This document shows, piece by piece, positions 1 through 9,589 of a DNA stretch of 64,000 bases. The DNA is taken from contig NZ_JAXCLW010000011.1 in the NCBI RefSeq assembly GCF_034044715.1, forward strand, positions 1-64,000, in the 5' to 3' direction. Every line of letters begins with the position of its first letter. Position 1 is the stretch's first letter. This DNA is from Dongia_B soli (GTDB lineage Bacteria; Pseudomonadota; Alphaproteobacteria; Dongiales; Dongiaceae). A program made the translations under genes and the position numbers. A model generated the notes under the pieces. The model saw only the letters and a program-made list of their open reading frames with translations, was not told the DNA's origin and did not search any database.

Positions 1-396
1 GGCGTTGCTCTGCTCTATGCCATCAAGGCGCTGGAAAAGGTGAAGTACGAGAACGACGACCAGAAGGTCGGTATCGACATCATCCGTCGTGCCCTGCAGG
101 CGCCGGTCCGTCAGATCGCCGAAAATGCCGGCGTCGACGGCGCCGTCATCGCCGGCAAGCTGCTGGAAGGCAAGCAGGCCAACTGGGGCTACAATGCCCA
201 GACGGGCGAATTCACCGATCTGGTGAAGGCCGGCGTGATCGACCCCGCGAAGGTCGTGCGTTGCGCCCTGCAGGATGCGGCTTCGGTCGCCGGCCTGCTG
301 GTCACCACTGAGGCGATGATCGCCGAGCGTCCTGAGAAGAAGGCCGCTCCGGCCGGTGCGCCCGATATGGGCGGCATGGGTGGGATGGACTTCTAA
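1..396 (+). CDS. groL: Chaperonin GroEL, C-terminal part (cut by window edge)
   Basis: The reading frame is open from base 1 and ends at a TAA, so only the last 131 residues are present. They form the equatorial-domain end of the 60 kDa chaperonin, which folds cytosolic proteins inside the GroEL-GroES cage using ATP. The segment with NWGYNAQTGEF, the VIDPAKVVRCALQDAASVAGL block and the flexible Gly-Met tail ending GGMGGMDF are hallmarks of bacterial GroEL. groES is presumably upstream, outside the window. A strong terminator follows directly. The assignment is certain; the copy number of groEL in this genome cannot be judged. Confidence 0.97.
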   Translation, partial: GVALLYAIKALEKVKYENDDQKVGIDIIRRALQAPVRQIAENAGVDGAVIAGKLLEGKQANWGYNAQTGEFTDLVKAGVIDPAKVVRCALQDAASVAGLLVTTEAMIAERPEKKAAPAGAPDMGGMGGMDF

Positions 397-427
397 GTCC
401 GCCGACCCCGCATTAGCCGAAACATCG

Positions 428-457
428 GGGCCGCATCCTTCGGGATGCGGCCCTTTT
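428..457 (+). terminator. Rho-independent terminator of groEL
   Basis: An 11-bp perfect stem (428-438 with 443-453) closed by a stable TTCG tetraloop is followed by TTTT. It sits 31 bases after the groEL stop codon and separates groEL from the convergent livM gene. Confidence 0.92.
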
Positions 458-478
458 CTTCGCCTGGTGTCCGAAGCC

Positions 479-1506
479 TCAATCCGGCCGACGGGCGCCT
501 TGAGATCGCTCCAGCCGGCGATGCCGGGACTTTTCCGTCACCCCACCGATCCAGCCTGCGAGGCCCTGTGGCATGACGATGACGAAAGCGGCAATCAGCA
601 ACCCCAGACCGATATTGCGGTAATCGGACACTTCCTTGAGGCCCTCATCGGCCAGCATCAGCAAGGCGGTCCCGAGGATCGGTCCCCAGAAACGGCCGAC
701 ACCACCGATGACGATTGCCGCCAACAGGAAGAGCAGCAAAGCCGGCGAAAAGAGGCTGGGGCCGGCCGATTTGAAATGTGCTGCCTGGACTGCGCCTGCC
801 AGGCCGGTGAAGAAGGCGGAAACGGCGAGACCAGCAACTGGTATTTGAAGCGGTCGATGCCGCGCGAGACGGCATAGCCGGGATTGTCCCGCAAGGCCCG
901 GAAGGCAAGTCCCATCGGCCCTTGGATGATGATCAGCATGACGATAGACGAAACGATCAGCAGTGCCAGCGCCAGGTAGAAATTGGCATAAATGAACTTA
1001 TAGCCAAAGAGCTGCCGGAAGCCGAGATCGCCGAAGCGGCTGAGGCCGCGCGTACCGCCGAAGAGCTGCTGGCAAACGCCATCGATATAAGTGAAGCAAT
1101 CGGCCTCGGTGATGATCAAGACATAGATCACCTGGGCGATGGCCAAGGTCAGGAGCGCCACATAGGCGCCGCGCAGCCTTAGACATGCGGCGCCTATAGC
1201 AAGGCCGAGGAGGGCGGTAATGACGGCGGCGACCGGCATGGCGGCCCAGATCGACCAGCCGAGGAAGAAGCCCAACATGGCGGTTGCATAGGCACCGCAG
1301 GCATAAAGCGCCAGCTGCGCCAGCGAGAAGATTCCCGCATAGCCCAGTACCAGGTTCCACTGCATCGCCACGGTCGCCCACAGACAGAAGACGATCATCT
1401 GGCCGATCAGATAGCGATTACCGGAAATCCAGGGCAAGGCGGCAAACATCGCCACCAGCAGAACGCCAAACCAGGTTTCCTTGCGGCTGAGCAGCCCACG
1501 TATCAT
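479..1506 (-). pseudogene. livM: Branched-chain amino acid-type ABC permease LivM, frameshifted
   Basis: This is an inner-membrane permease of the hydrophobic amino acid uptake (HAAT) family, one half of the translocation channel with LivH. The frame from ATG 1506 encodes the normal hydrophobic N-terminal two thirds, including the EAA-like loop FRALRDNPGYAVSRGID. It then leaves the family pattern near bases 826-831 and runs on as nonsense. The neighbouring frame continues exactly where the family should (AVSAFFTGLAGAVQAA, then GGVGRFWGPILGTALL) and stops at TGA 479-481. Restoring one base gives 342 residues, a normal length. The gene starts one base after the livH stop, so it is translationally coupled. 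It is either a real lesion or a one-base sequencing error; if real, the transporter is probably inactive. Confidence 0.85.
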
Positions 1507-1507
1507 G

Positions 1508-2386
1508 TCACAGCCTCACCACTTGCCGCCGGCCGAAGACGCCGTAGGGACGCCAGATCAGGGCGGCGATGACGATGATCAGCAAGGTTGCAAATCCGAA
1601 GCGCACGCCGAACAGATACTGGGCCGCTGCCTCGATGACGCCGAGGACGATAGCAGCCGCTGCAGCGCCCCGCACATTACCGAGCCCGGCCACGACGCAG
1701 ATGATGAAAGCTTTCAGCATCGGATCGCCGCCCATGCTAGGCGATAAGGTCGATTGAGAACTGATCAGCACGCCGGCAGCGGCGGCAAGAGCGCCGGCAA
1801 TGCCCAATACCTGTCGATAGACCCGCGTGACGGGTACGCCCATCAATTGCGCTGCATCGCGGTTCTGGGCGGTCGCACGGATCGCACGTCCCATGCGGGT
1901 ATAGTCCAGCAAGCCGGCTACCAGCGCCATCAGGACGAGCGCGAGACAGAAAATCAGCAAATTCTGATATGGAATATGAACGGTGGCGATGACGAAGTCG
2001 CCGGCAACGGCAAGCGGCTGCGGTGTCGGATAGGCACCGAACAGCTTGAGGATGCTATTTTCCAGGGCAATGCCGATGCCGAAGGTCGCGATCATGACGG
2101 CATTCTCGAATTGCGGCCGGCGGAGGAGAAAGCGTGCGCACAGCTCGTAGATGACGGCGCCCAATACGGCGCCGCCGATCAGTGCCACGGGAAGGCCGAG
2201 AATCAGTGGCAGACCGAGCATGGCGATGGCGCAGAAACAGAGATAGGCGCCGATGGTCATTAAAGCACCATGCGCCATGTTCAGCATGCCAAGCGTGCCC
2301 CAGACCAAAGAGAGGCCGATCGCCGCCAGGGCATACATGGCCCCCAAAGTCAGGCCGGTGGCAAGGATCTGGACGACGACCGCCAT
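1508..2386 (-). CDS. livH: Branched-chain amino acid-type ABC permease LivH
   Basis: This 292-residue inner-membrane protein of the LivH family is the second channel subunit of the HAAT-type importer. It starts with the typical MAVVVQILATGLTLGAMYAL helix followed by GLSLVWGTLGMLNMAHGA, a strongly conserved LivH signature. The EAA-type loop RAIRATAQNRDAAQLMGV that contacts the ATPases lies near residues 170-190. About eight membrane helices are apparent. It lies 3 bases after livF and 1 base before livM in a tight livG-livF-livH-livM run. The true substrate is not given by the family; the context of amine-metabolism genes suggests an amine or amine derivative rather than leucine. Confidence 0.9.
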   Translation of the reverse strand: MAVVVQILATGLTLGAMYALAAIGLSLVWGTLGMLNMAHGALMTIGAYLCFCAIAMLGLPLILGLPVALIGGAVLGAVIYELCARFLLRRPQFENAVMIATFGIGIALENSILKLFGAYPTPQPLAVAGDFVIATVHIPYQNLLIFCLALVLMALVAGLLDYTRMGRAIRATAQNRDAAQLMGVPVTRVYRQVLGIAGALAAAAGVLISSQSTLSPSMGGDPMLKAFIICVVAGLGNVRGAAAAAIVLGVIEAAAQYLFGVRFGFATLLIIVIAALIWRPYGVFGRRQVVRL

Positions 2387-2389
2387 CGC

Positions 2390-3109
2390 TCAGGCTCCGA
2401 GATAGGTGTTGATCAATTCGGTGCGACTCGCCAGTTCCGTCGGATTGCCGTGCCAGGCGAAACGACCGCCATCAAGTAAATAGATCTCATCGGCCAAAGG
2501 CAGGGCACGATTTGCCGTTTCTTCCACCAGCATGATGCTGCGACCACTGCGGCGAAGCTGGTCCAGAAGCTTGTATATCTGCTCGATGACGATGGGCGCG
2601 AGGCCGAGGGAAGGTTCATCAATCAGCAGCAGCCTGCCGCCGCTCATCAGGCCACGCCCGATGCCGACCATGCGACGTTCGCCACCCGAGAGGGTGCTCG
2701 CCAATTGCTTCTGGCGTTCCTTCAGCTTGGGCAGAAGCGTGAAGACCTCCTCAAGACGGCGATTGATCTCCTGCCGGTCGCGCGTGAGATAGGCGCCCAT
2801 CAGGAGATTCTCGATCACGGTCATATCCGGAAACAGAAGATCGCCTTGCGGGATATGAACAACACCGGCTGCAACGATCGCATCGGGAGATTTTGCGCGG
2901 AGGTTGATACCGGCCAAGGAGACGTCACCGCCGATATCGGGCAGCAGGCCGGATATCGCTCGCAACAGGGTCGTCTTGCCATGTCCGTTCGGTCCGATCA
3001 CGACGACGCATTCGCCATCGCGGACCGTCAGATCGAGATCGTGCAGCACGCGGCGATTGGCATATCCGCCGGAAAGCTTGCGGCAGAGCAGAAGCGGCTG
3101 ATCACTCAT
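2390..3109 (-). CDS. livF: ABC transporter ATP-binding protein LivF
   Basis: This cytoplasmic ATPase of the HAAT importer pairs with LivG to power uptake. The start MSDQ at 3109 is chosen over an ATG two codons upstream because a GGAAGAG ribosome site lies six bases before it. Walker A is GPNGHGKTT (about residues 38-46), the ABC signature is LSGGERR, and Walker B ends in LLIDEPSLGL. In Walker A a His replaces the usual Ala/Ser, which is tolerated in this family. Length (239 aa) is normal for LivF. The start overlaps the livG stop by 8 bases. Confidence 0.9.
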   Translation of the reverse strand: MSDQPLLLCRKLSGGYANRRVLHDLDLTVRDGECVVVIGPNGHGKTTLLRAISGLLPDIGGDVSLAGINLRAKSPDAIVAAGVVHIPQGDLLFPDMTVIENLLMGAYLTRDRQEINRRLEEVFTLLPKLKERQKQLASTLSGGERRMVGIGRGLMSGGRLLLIDEPSLGLAPIVIEQIYKLLDQLRRSGRSIMLVEETANRALPLADEIYLLDGGRFAWHGNPTELASRTELINTYLGA

Positions 3110-3905
3110 GCGCAACTCTTCCGGAATCGCCGGTCTGTTTCAAAGCGGCGGCGGCATCGATGCCGAGATAGACCGAGACGACGGCCGGATCATGGGCAAG
3201 GCGATCCGGCGGTCCTTCGAACAGGCGTTCGCCATGATGCATGATCAGAACCCGGTCCGAGAGCTGGGTCAAAAAACGCATCACATGTTCGATCAGCAGG
3301 ACAGTCACGCCAAGCGACGGCAGCTTGCGCACCACCTCCGCGACCCGGTCGATTTCCGATGGGGTCAGGCCGCCGACCGGCTCGTCCATCAGCAGGACTT
3401 TCGGTTCGGTCGCGAGGGCGCCCGCCAGCATGATCAGCTTACGTTCCAAGACCGAAGCAAGCCGCATTGGCAGATCGGCGCGATCGGCAAGGCCGACCAG
3501 ACCCAGCAGATCGCGGGTCCGGCGCCGGCTTGCGGCATCGATCCGCAATCCTGGCAGCAGGCGGTTCGCTTTGCCGAAATAGGCGCCGACCATCACGTTT
3601 TCCAGCATGCTCAACCCATCGAAACTGGCATTCAGCTGGAACAGTCGGGCGATGCCACGATGACAGATCGCATGCGGTGAAAGACGGGTGATATTCTCGC
3701 CGTCCAAGACCACAGTGCCGTCGCTGGCGGGGCTGAGGCCGGAAATGACTTCGAACAGCGTCGTCTTTCCTGCACCATTGGGGCCGCCGATACCGAGAAC
3801 CTCGCCAGGTCTCACGTCGAAGCTGAGATTGGCGACCGCCGCCAGCGCGCCAAATCTCTTGCTGACGTTACGGCAGGATAAGACCGGCGTCTGGTCGGCA
3901 GTCAT
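3102..3905 (-). CDS. livG: ABC transporter ATP-binding protein LivG
   Basis: This is the second ATPase of the importer, 267 residues from the ATG at 3905. The frame is open further upstream, but that extension is arginine-rich, not family-like, and would run into the binding-protein gene. Walker A is GPNGAGKTTLFEVISG, Walker B is VLLMDEPVGGLTP, and the C-terminal part has the LivG-style LLIEHVMRFL switch region. The family signature LSGGQ is weak here: the segment reads RLASVLERKLIMLAGAL, a divergence worth noting. It begins 22 bases after the binding-protein gene and overlaps livF. Confidence 0.88.
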   Translation of the reverse strand: MTADQTPVLSCRNVSKRFGALAAVANLSFDVRPGEVLGIGGPNGAGKTTLFEVISGLSPASDGTVVLDGENITRLSPHAICHRGIARLFQLNASFDGLSMLENVMVGAYFGKANRLLPGLRIDAASRRRTRDLLGLVGLADRADLPMRLASVLERKLIMLAGALATEPKVLLMDEPVGGLTPSEIDRVAEVVRKLPSLGVTVLLIEHVMRFLTQLSDRVLIMHHGERLFEGPPDRLAHDPAVVSVYLGIDAAAALKQTGDSGRVAHE

Positions 3906-3927
3906 CGAATGCTTTCTGTCATGGCCA

Positions 3928-5271
3928 TCACGATTTGATCCAGGGCGGCAGCTGGAACGCGGCCGTGCTGTAAGGCGCCGGCGCAATCAGGAACGGTGTT
4001 TTGGTATGGTCCTGGATCTGCAGATATTGATGGGGCATGCCGAGCGACGAGTCATTGACTTGCGTCGGATAGGTATAGACCGATTGTTCATTCGGGATGA
4101 ACCGGCTGGTGCCGTTGACGCCGCGATAGATCAACTGACGCATTCTTGCGGCGACCTTCCGGTTCTGCGCGTCATTACCCGGCTCGCCGGTGCCGCCCGC
4201 CAGAGCCGCCGACAGCGCCCAGATATAGCAGCCGTCGTAAGGCTGGCAGCCGGACAAATGCGAGGCATCGGGACCGAATTTCGCCTTGTAGCGCTTTTCG
4301 AAATCCTTGCCGATCTCATCCTGCAAGGCAGCGACCACGGTGGAATAAAGCACGCCTTTGGTCGCTTCCTTGCCGATCTCGCGGAAGGCGGCCAGCGAGG
4401 GGCCGTATTGCATATAGATCAGGCTCGGCGTCGGATCGGGCACGAATTGCAGCATGAACTGCGCCAGATCGGCGGGATAGAAATGGGTGACGGCGATGAC
4501 GGCGGGTGGATCTTGCCGGATCTTTGCGAGGGTCGGGCCCCATTGGGAGATCGGCACATTCACCGATTCAAAGAGGCTCACCTGCCAGCCATGCTCAGCC
4601 GCCTTGTCCTTCACCGCATTGGCGATATTGCTGCTATAGGTGCCAGGACCGGTGATGATGGCGATCTTGTTATTGGCAGGCTTGAATTCGCCCGAGCTTT
4701 TCAACGTATCCAGATAAGCGAGCAGGCCAGGACCATACCAGTATTCCGGAGGATCGCCCTGGAAGCAGCCGAAATAACGGTCGGGATCGGACTTCACCAT
4801 CTGATTATGGGCAATCACGGTGTTGTAGTGCACGAGGATGATGCCGGCATCGGCCGCCGGATCAAGCTCCGCCGTGCCGGTGCCGACATTGTAGCCATTG
4901 ATGATGGCATGTACGTTATGCCGGTCGATGAGACGCTGGATCGATTGGGCGATCACGTCGTCGCCCATATCCTTGGTATCCTCGAAGACTGGCTCCAGCG
5001 GCCGACCAAGAATGCCACCCATGGCGTTGATCTCTTCACAGGCCAGTTGCAGGCCGCGCTGGAATTCCTTGCCGTCGGCTGCGGCGAAAGTGCTGGTCAG
5101 TGGTGTCGCCTGGCCAACCGGGATGGGGTCGCCATCTGCCTTCGCGCCGTCATTCATGGCGGCGAGGATCGCGGCCGACCCGGCGGCGAGGCCCGCCGAT
5201 TTCCGGAAGAATCCGCGCCGCGCTGGGTTTTCAAGTTCGGAAACGATGTCCGGTTTTTGATTTTTCTTCAT
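3928..5271 (-). CDS. Tat-exported ABC substrate-binding protein (HAAT type)
   Basis: This 447-residue periplasmic binding protein of the type I (Leu/Ile/Val, amide, urea) fold captures the ligand for LivHMGF. The N-terminus carries a twin-arginine signal (ARRGFFRKSAGLAAG, about residues 17-31) ending near AKADG. The mature part starts IPVGQATPLTSTFAAADG and keeps the family pattern GGILGRPLEPVFEDT. A GGGAGGGA-like ribosome site precedes ATG 5271. It is closest in style to amide/urea/short-chain amide binding proteins rather than LivJ, so leucine is unlikely to be the ligand; this is inference. It is the first gene of the transporter block, with livG 22 bases downstream. Confidence 0.85.
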   Translation of the reverse strand: MKKNQKPDIVSELENPARRGFFRKSAGLAAGSAAILAAMNDGAKADGDPIPVGQATPLTSTFAAADGKEFQRGLQLACEEINAMGGILGRPLEPVFEDTKDMGDDVIAQSIQRLIDRHNVHAIINGYNVGTGTAELDPAADAGIILVHYNTVIAHNQMVKSDPDRYFGCFQGDPPEYWYGPGLLAYLDTLKSSGEFKPANNKIAIITGPGTYSSNIANAVKDKAAEHGWQVSLFESVNVPISQWGPTLAKIRQDPPAVIAVTHFYPADLAQFMLQFVPDPTPSLIYMQYGPSLAAFREIGKEATKGVLYSTVVAALQDEIGKDFEKRYKAKFGPDASHLSGCQPYDGCYIWALSAALAGGTGEPGNDAQNRKVAARMRQLIYRGVNGTSRFIPNEQSVYTYPTQVNDSSLGMPHQYLQIQDHTKTPFLIAPAPYSTAAFQLPPWIKS

Positions 5272-5327
5272 CTGTCCCTCCCACGGGAATGTTTATCCTT
5301 GCCACGCGAAGCTGCCAGGCCAATCCG

Positions 5328-6427
5328 CTATTTCAAACGGTTCAAGGTCAAAGCAGCGCGATCGATTGCCGCTTCCTGATGCGGCTGCAGATCCTGCCCG
5401 CCCCATTCTTCCATGATCGGCGCCAGGGGTCCTTGACCTCCGTGGCACTGCCGCTGAGCTGCTCCATCACCGCAAGGCCGCAATAAGGCACATTGGTGGC
5501 GGAATAGCCGCCTTCATGCGACATGACTAGACGTCCACCGCAAATATCGGCGGCCACTTCCATCAACAAGCGGGTCATCTGGCGATAGCCGCCGCTATGC
5601 ACCATCATTCGGCCAAGCGGATCGGTGCCGCCGGCATCGAAGCCCGAGGGAACGACGATCAGATCGGGCTTGAACTTACGCAAGGCGGGCACGATCACCC
5701 GCTCGAAGGCGGCGAGATAGGCGCCGACGCCGGAACCGGCGGGCATCGGGATATTGATGTTTCGGCCTTCGCCCGCACCGCTGCCGATCTCGTCGATTCC
5801 GCCGCCACGTGTAGGGAACAGCCGATCCTGATGGATCGAGATCGTCAGGACATGCGGGTCTTCGTAGAAGGCTTGCTGTGTTCCATTCCCGTGGTGAACG
5901 TCCCAATCGACCGTGGCGACGCGGGCGAGCTTATGCTTCTCCCGCGCCTGCAGGATGGCGACGGCGACGTTGCCGAAGAGACAGAAGCCAAGGCCGCGAT
6001 CACGTTCGGCGTGGTGTCCGGGCGGACGCACCAGAGCATAGGCGTTCTTCACCTGGCCCGTCATTACGGCATCGATCGCCGCCATGGTCCCGCCGGTGGA
6101 GCGGCAGGCGATTTCGTAACTGCCCCGGCCAAAAGGCGTAAGCTGGCCGGCATCGCCTCCGTTGGCGGCGCTCAGCGACTTGATCTTTTCGATGTAATCG
6201 CGGGTGTGGAAGCGATTGAGATCGGCATCGGTCGCCATCACCGGCTTGATCGGTGTCAATTGATCGAGCAGGCCGGAGACTTCGAGAAGGTTGCGGAACC
6301 GGCGCTTGGTCGCGGGATTTTCGGCATGTTCGCCGGGTTCGATGGTCAAACCGGGCTGGAAGACCGAGGCGTAGGTGCCCGTGTCATGCCATAGATAAAG
6401 CTCGTGAAAAACCCAGCCGGTCGCCAT
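5328..6427 (-). pseudogene. Class II histone deacetylase / acetylpolyamine amidohydrolase-like protein, frameshifted near the C-terminus
   Basis: This zinc amidohydrolase belongs to the family that removes acetyl groups from acetylated polyamines or related amides. The start MATGWVFHE at 6427 has GGGGAGAG six bases upstream. The active-site motifs are all intact: RPPGHHAE (His-His pair), DWDVHHGNGTQQAFY (zinc Asp and His) and SGFDAGGTDPLG (zinc Asp), plus the terminal SHEGGYSA. As read, translation drifts out of frame after TEVKDP and stops at 5348. One extra G in the G-run at 5436-5439 restores LAPIMEEWGGQDLQPHQ and a natural stop at 5328-5330 (366 aa). The catalytic core is complete, so the protein may still work with an altered tail. 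It lies between the transporter and its likely regulator. Confidence 0.8.
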
Positions 6428-6509
6428 GGCTCTCCCCTGACAGTCGTGATGATCCCAATGCTGCATGGTCCTGCGAAAACTGTCACGCCCCGGACAGGTG
6501 GGTGGTGCG

Positions 6510-6534
6510 AAAAACGCCCCACCCCTTCGGGTGG
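6510..6534 (-). terminator. Likely Rho-independent terminator of the LuxR gene
   Basis: Read on the minus strand, a CCACCC/GGGTGG stem (6529-6534 with 6519-6524) with a GAAG loop is followed four bases later by TTTTT (6510-6514). It lies 26 bases past the stop codon of the LuxR regulator. The stem is short and the spacer before the T-run is imperfect. Confidence 0.5.
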
Positions 6535-6559
6535 TGACGGGCATGGAATGCTGCTGACT

Positions 6560-9360
6560 TTATAGCCGTCGAATATCGACCAGGCGCAGACGTTGCGCGG
6601 TCAAGATCGCTTGCGCCCGATTATCGACGCCGAGCTTGCCAAAAATATTCTTCAGATGCCACTTCACCGTATCGTGCGAGATCGAAAGCTTGCGCGATAG
6701 GTCGCGATTGCTAAGGCCGTCGCTGAGGAGGCGAAGAACTTCCAGTTCCCGGCTGCTCAATCCCGATCGCTGGGAAGCGTCGACATTGATGGACGCCGGG
6801 ACGAGGAGGGCTGCGAGCTTTGCCAAATATTGCTCGACCATCTCGTGATCGCTGCCGGCCGCCGCAGCAATCCGCTGTCTGGCCGGACCTTGATTGAGGA
6901 GTGCCAGCAGATTCGCTGCCAGTGCACCTTCATCGACCACGCTACGGATGACGTTCTGCTGCGCCATGGCCGGGAGGCTGGCAGCGATGGCATCGGCAGC
7001 GCCTTGCTGGTCATGATCCTGCTGCCGGCAGAAGGCCAAAAGCAGCCTGCCTTGCATCAGGCGCCGGCCGCGACCCTGCCGATCCAGCCGCGCATTGAGA
7101 TTGCAGAGCACTGCAGTTGCCCGTGCATATTGCTTTTCAGCGATCAGCAGCCTCGTTACGGCAAGCGTGTCGAAATCGGATGTTGGAATGCAAAAGCCGC
7201 TGCTGCTGCTTCCGGTAAATACATCCGGGTCGATGCCGACCGCCGTCAGTGCCAGACGCGCTCCTACCGTATCGCCGCGCTGCAGAAGGAGCTTGACGCG
7301 TTCATGCAACACCGCAAACGACAGGCGCGTGCGCCGTGTCGCTGACGCTTGCCGATGCTCGACCCGGTCGAGTTGCCCCAAGGCGCTATCGATGCGGCCG
7401 GCAGCTGCTTCGAGGCGCGTATACATCAATTTGCCGACGACCTCATGCACGACGAGCGCACTGTCTTCGACAATCTCGCGGTGCCGGCTCAACAGCCTGG
7501 CGGCCTCATCGAGATCGTCCCATTCGTAATGCAGTTCACATTGGAATATGCCGACCAAAGCCGCGGCATATGAGCCTTCGCCCAAAGCCTCCTCGGCAAT
7601 GTCCTGGGCGCGCGCGAAAAGCTGGGCGGCCTGGCGGAGATTGCCAGCCGCCTTTTCCGCGAGGCCATAGAGGAGATCGGCATAGACGATACCGAAAACC
7701 GATTGGGCGCGGACATGGCTGCGCCGCGCCGTGGCACTGGCCTGTTTGGCGGCCTCGAGATCGCCCAGGGAGTAATCGCAATAGCTCCGGATGTTCATCA
7801 GGGTGCCATGCAGGAAGGGTTGGTCCTCCGGCAATTGTGGTGCCCACCTTTCGGCGATACGGCGGGCGCGGGTGGAACGGTCGGCTGCACTGGTGACGCC
7901 GGCTGCCAGGGTGCGCATTTCCGCCTGCCAAAGCGCGTACTGGGCTGGGCTGACCGTATCACGCAAAGCGGTGATGGCGCGGCGTGCGGCTCGCAGCATT
8001 TTTGCGGCTTCGACGGGCTTGTTCATATGGAACCACAGCCAGACATGCACCAGGAGCAGACGCGGCCGATGCGCGGTGATTTCATAGGGAATCTTGCGCA
8101 GCCAGTCGCTGAGCTGCAGGACGTGACTCTGGCCGATCAGGGCCATGGCGCAGGCCTCGACCTTGTCGGCCGCCTCATTGCTGGCCCCCGCCAGCAGCAA
8201 ATGATTGATGCACGCCATCAGGTCGCCCTTGCCCTCGTACCAGTTCGCCGCCCGGCGGTGCAGGTCCGGGATTTCGGCAATGGCGCGCCGTTCCATTCGA
8301 TGGCGCAGGAAATCGGCGAAAAGGTGATGATATCGGAACCAATTGGCCCCATCATCGAGCGGTATGAGGAAGAGATCGCTTCGCTCAATATCGCCAGCAG
8401 GGCGGCGCTCTCGCTGACGGCCTGGCCGGTCACGGCGGCGCAGACCTCCGCATTCAGCCGATCGAGGAAAGCGGTGCGGAGCATGAAATCCTGCAACGCC
8501 CTCGGCTGGCGGATGAAAACATCATTGGCGAGGAAATCGGCGATATCCCGATCCGTACCGGAAAAACTCTTGATGAAAGCGGAGCGTTCGACGCGGCGGT
8601 CCAGGGAGAGGGAGGCCAATTGCAAGCCAGCGATCCATCCTTCGGTGCGGTGCTGCAGGACGATCAGATCGTCGCGGCTCAAGGCCAGATCGTGGCGGCG
8701 ATTGAGAAAGTCATCGGTTTCGGCAAGATCGAAGCGTAGATCGGTTTCGTGCAAATCGATCATCTGGCCATGGACTTTCAAGCGCGCCGCTGCCAGCGGG
8801 ACGACACCGCGCCCGGCGAGGACGAAATGAACATTTGCCGGCGCATAGCTGAGCAGGCTCTCCAGCACCTGGATGACGGCGGGGGATTGCAGCCAATGGG
8901 TATCGTCCAGCATCATCACCAGAGAACAGCCCAATTGCTCCAGATCATTGATCACGCCGGCCAAGACTGATTCGGTCGGAAGGATCGGGCTGGAGCGCAG
9001 CAAGGTAAGGGCCGATTTACCGATATCAGCGTCGACCGTCTGCAAGGCGGCGATCAGATAACATAGGAATCGGCGAACTTCGTCGTCATCGGCATCCAGC
9101 GACAGCCACGCAATGCGCCGGCCGTCCTGTGCCAGCCGTTGCGCCCATTGCAATAGCAAGGTGGTCTTGCCGAAACCGGCCGGGGCGGAGATCGTCGTCA
9201 GCTTGCGGCCGTTCGCTTTGTCCAGCAGCAATTGTAGCCGCAACCGCTCCACCAGATTGGCGGGGCTCGGCGGCAGCCGGTATTTGGTGCTGATCAGGTC
9301 TTGACCCAGCCACATGACGTTCATCCCATACAACCGGCGGCGCGGCGGCTTATAACCCAT
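6560..9360 (-). pseudogene. MalT-like LuxR-family ATP-dependent transcription activator, frameshifted
   Basis: This large STAND-class regulator has an N-terminal NTPase (Walker A APAGFGKTTLL, Walker B LVMMLDDTHWL), a TPR-like middle and a C-terminal LuxR helix-turn-helix (LSSRELEVLRLLSDGLSNRD, then HDTVKWHLKNIFGKLGV). The sequence holds it in two frames: 8218-9360 encodes the NTPase half and 6560-8296 the rest. They join at bases 8376-8379, where one missing base destroys the family-typical DLFLIPLDDGANWFRYHHLF. Restoring it gives 933 residues, normal for the family. The start (ATG 9360, or ATG 9324) is uncertain. Its place between the two arms of the cluster suggests it activates both in response to a pathway metabolite. 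As read, ATP/inducer sensing and DNA binding are separated, so induction would be lost. Confidence 0.85.
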
Positions 9361-9471
9361 GCGGTTCTCATTGCGGGTGAGCTTAAATCACTGTTTCGCC
9401 CAGCGCCAACCCCGTTCACGCAATGCAACAAGGCGCGCCTGATCCCCGACATGAACCCATGATCCCTTTGT

Positions 9472-9487
9472 CACGCGCTGGTGCGTG
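9472..9487. promoter_or_regulatory. Inverted repeat in the divergent promoter region
   Basis: A CACGC-N6-GCGTG inverted repeat lies inside the 229-base gap between the LuxR regulator and the cupin gene. The gap must hold promoters for both transcription units. The repeat may be a regulator site, but MalT-type activators normally bind direct or asymmetric sites, so the link is weak. Confidence 0.3.
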
Positions 9488-9589
9488 GCCGATCAGCATA
9501 AGATTGCGTTTGACTCAGGCCGGCACGCTGGGGCTAGTTAGGGATGAAATCTGCAACAATTTTTTCAATGGAACGAAGGGGGAGCAAAA

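Noticed and set aside
3688..5379. 563-codon open frame on the plus strand
   Set aside because: It is antisense to the binding-protein and livG genes, rich in Arg, Gly and His with no family pattern; a shadow of GC-rich codon usage.
7703..8830. 375-codon open frame on the plus strand
   Set aside because: It is antisense to the LuxR regulator, has no recognisable motif, and lies where the opposite strand clearly codes for a known family.
9520..9540. Sigma-54-like GGCAC...GGCTA element before the cupin gene
   Set aside because: The spacing between the GG and GC elements is nine, not ten, bases and the -12 element does not match.
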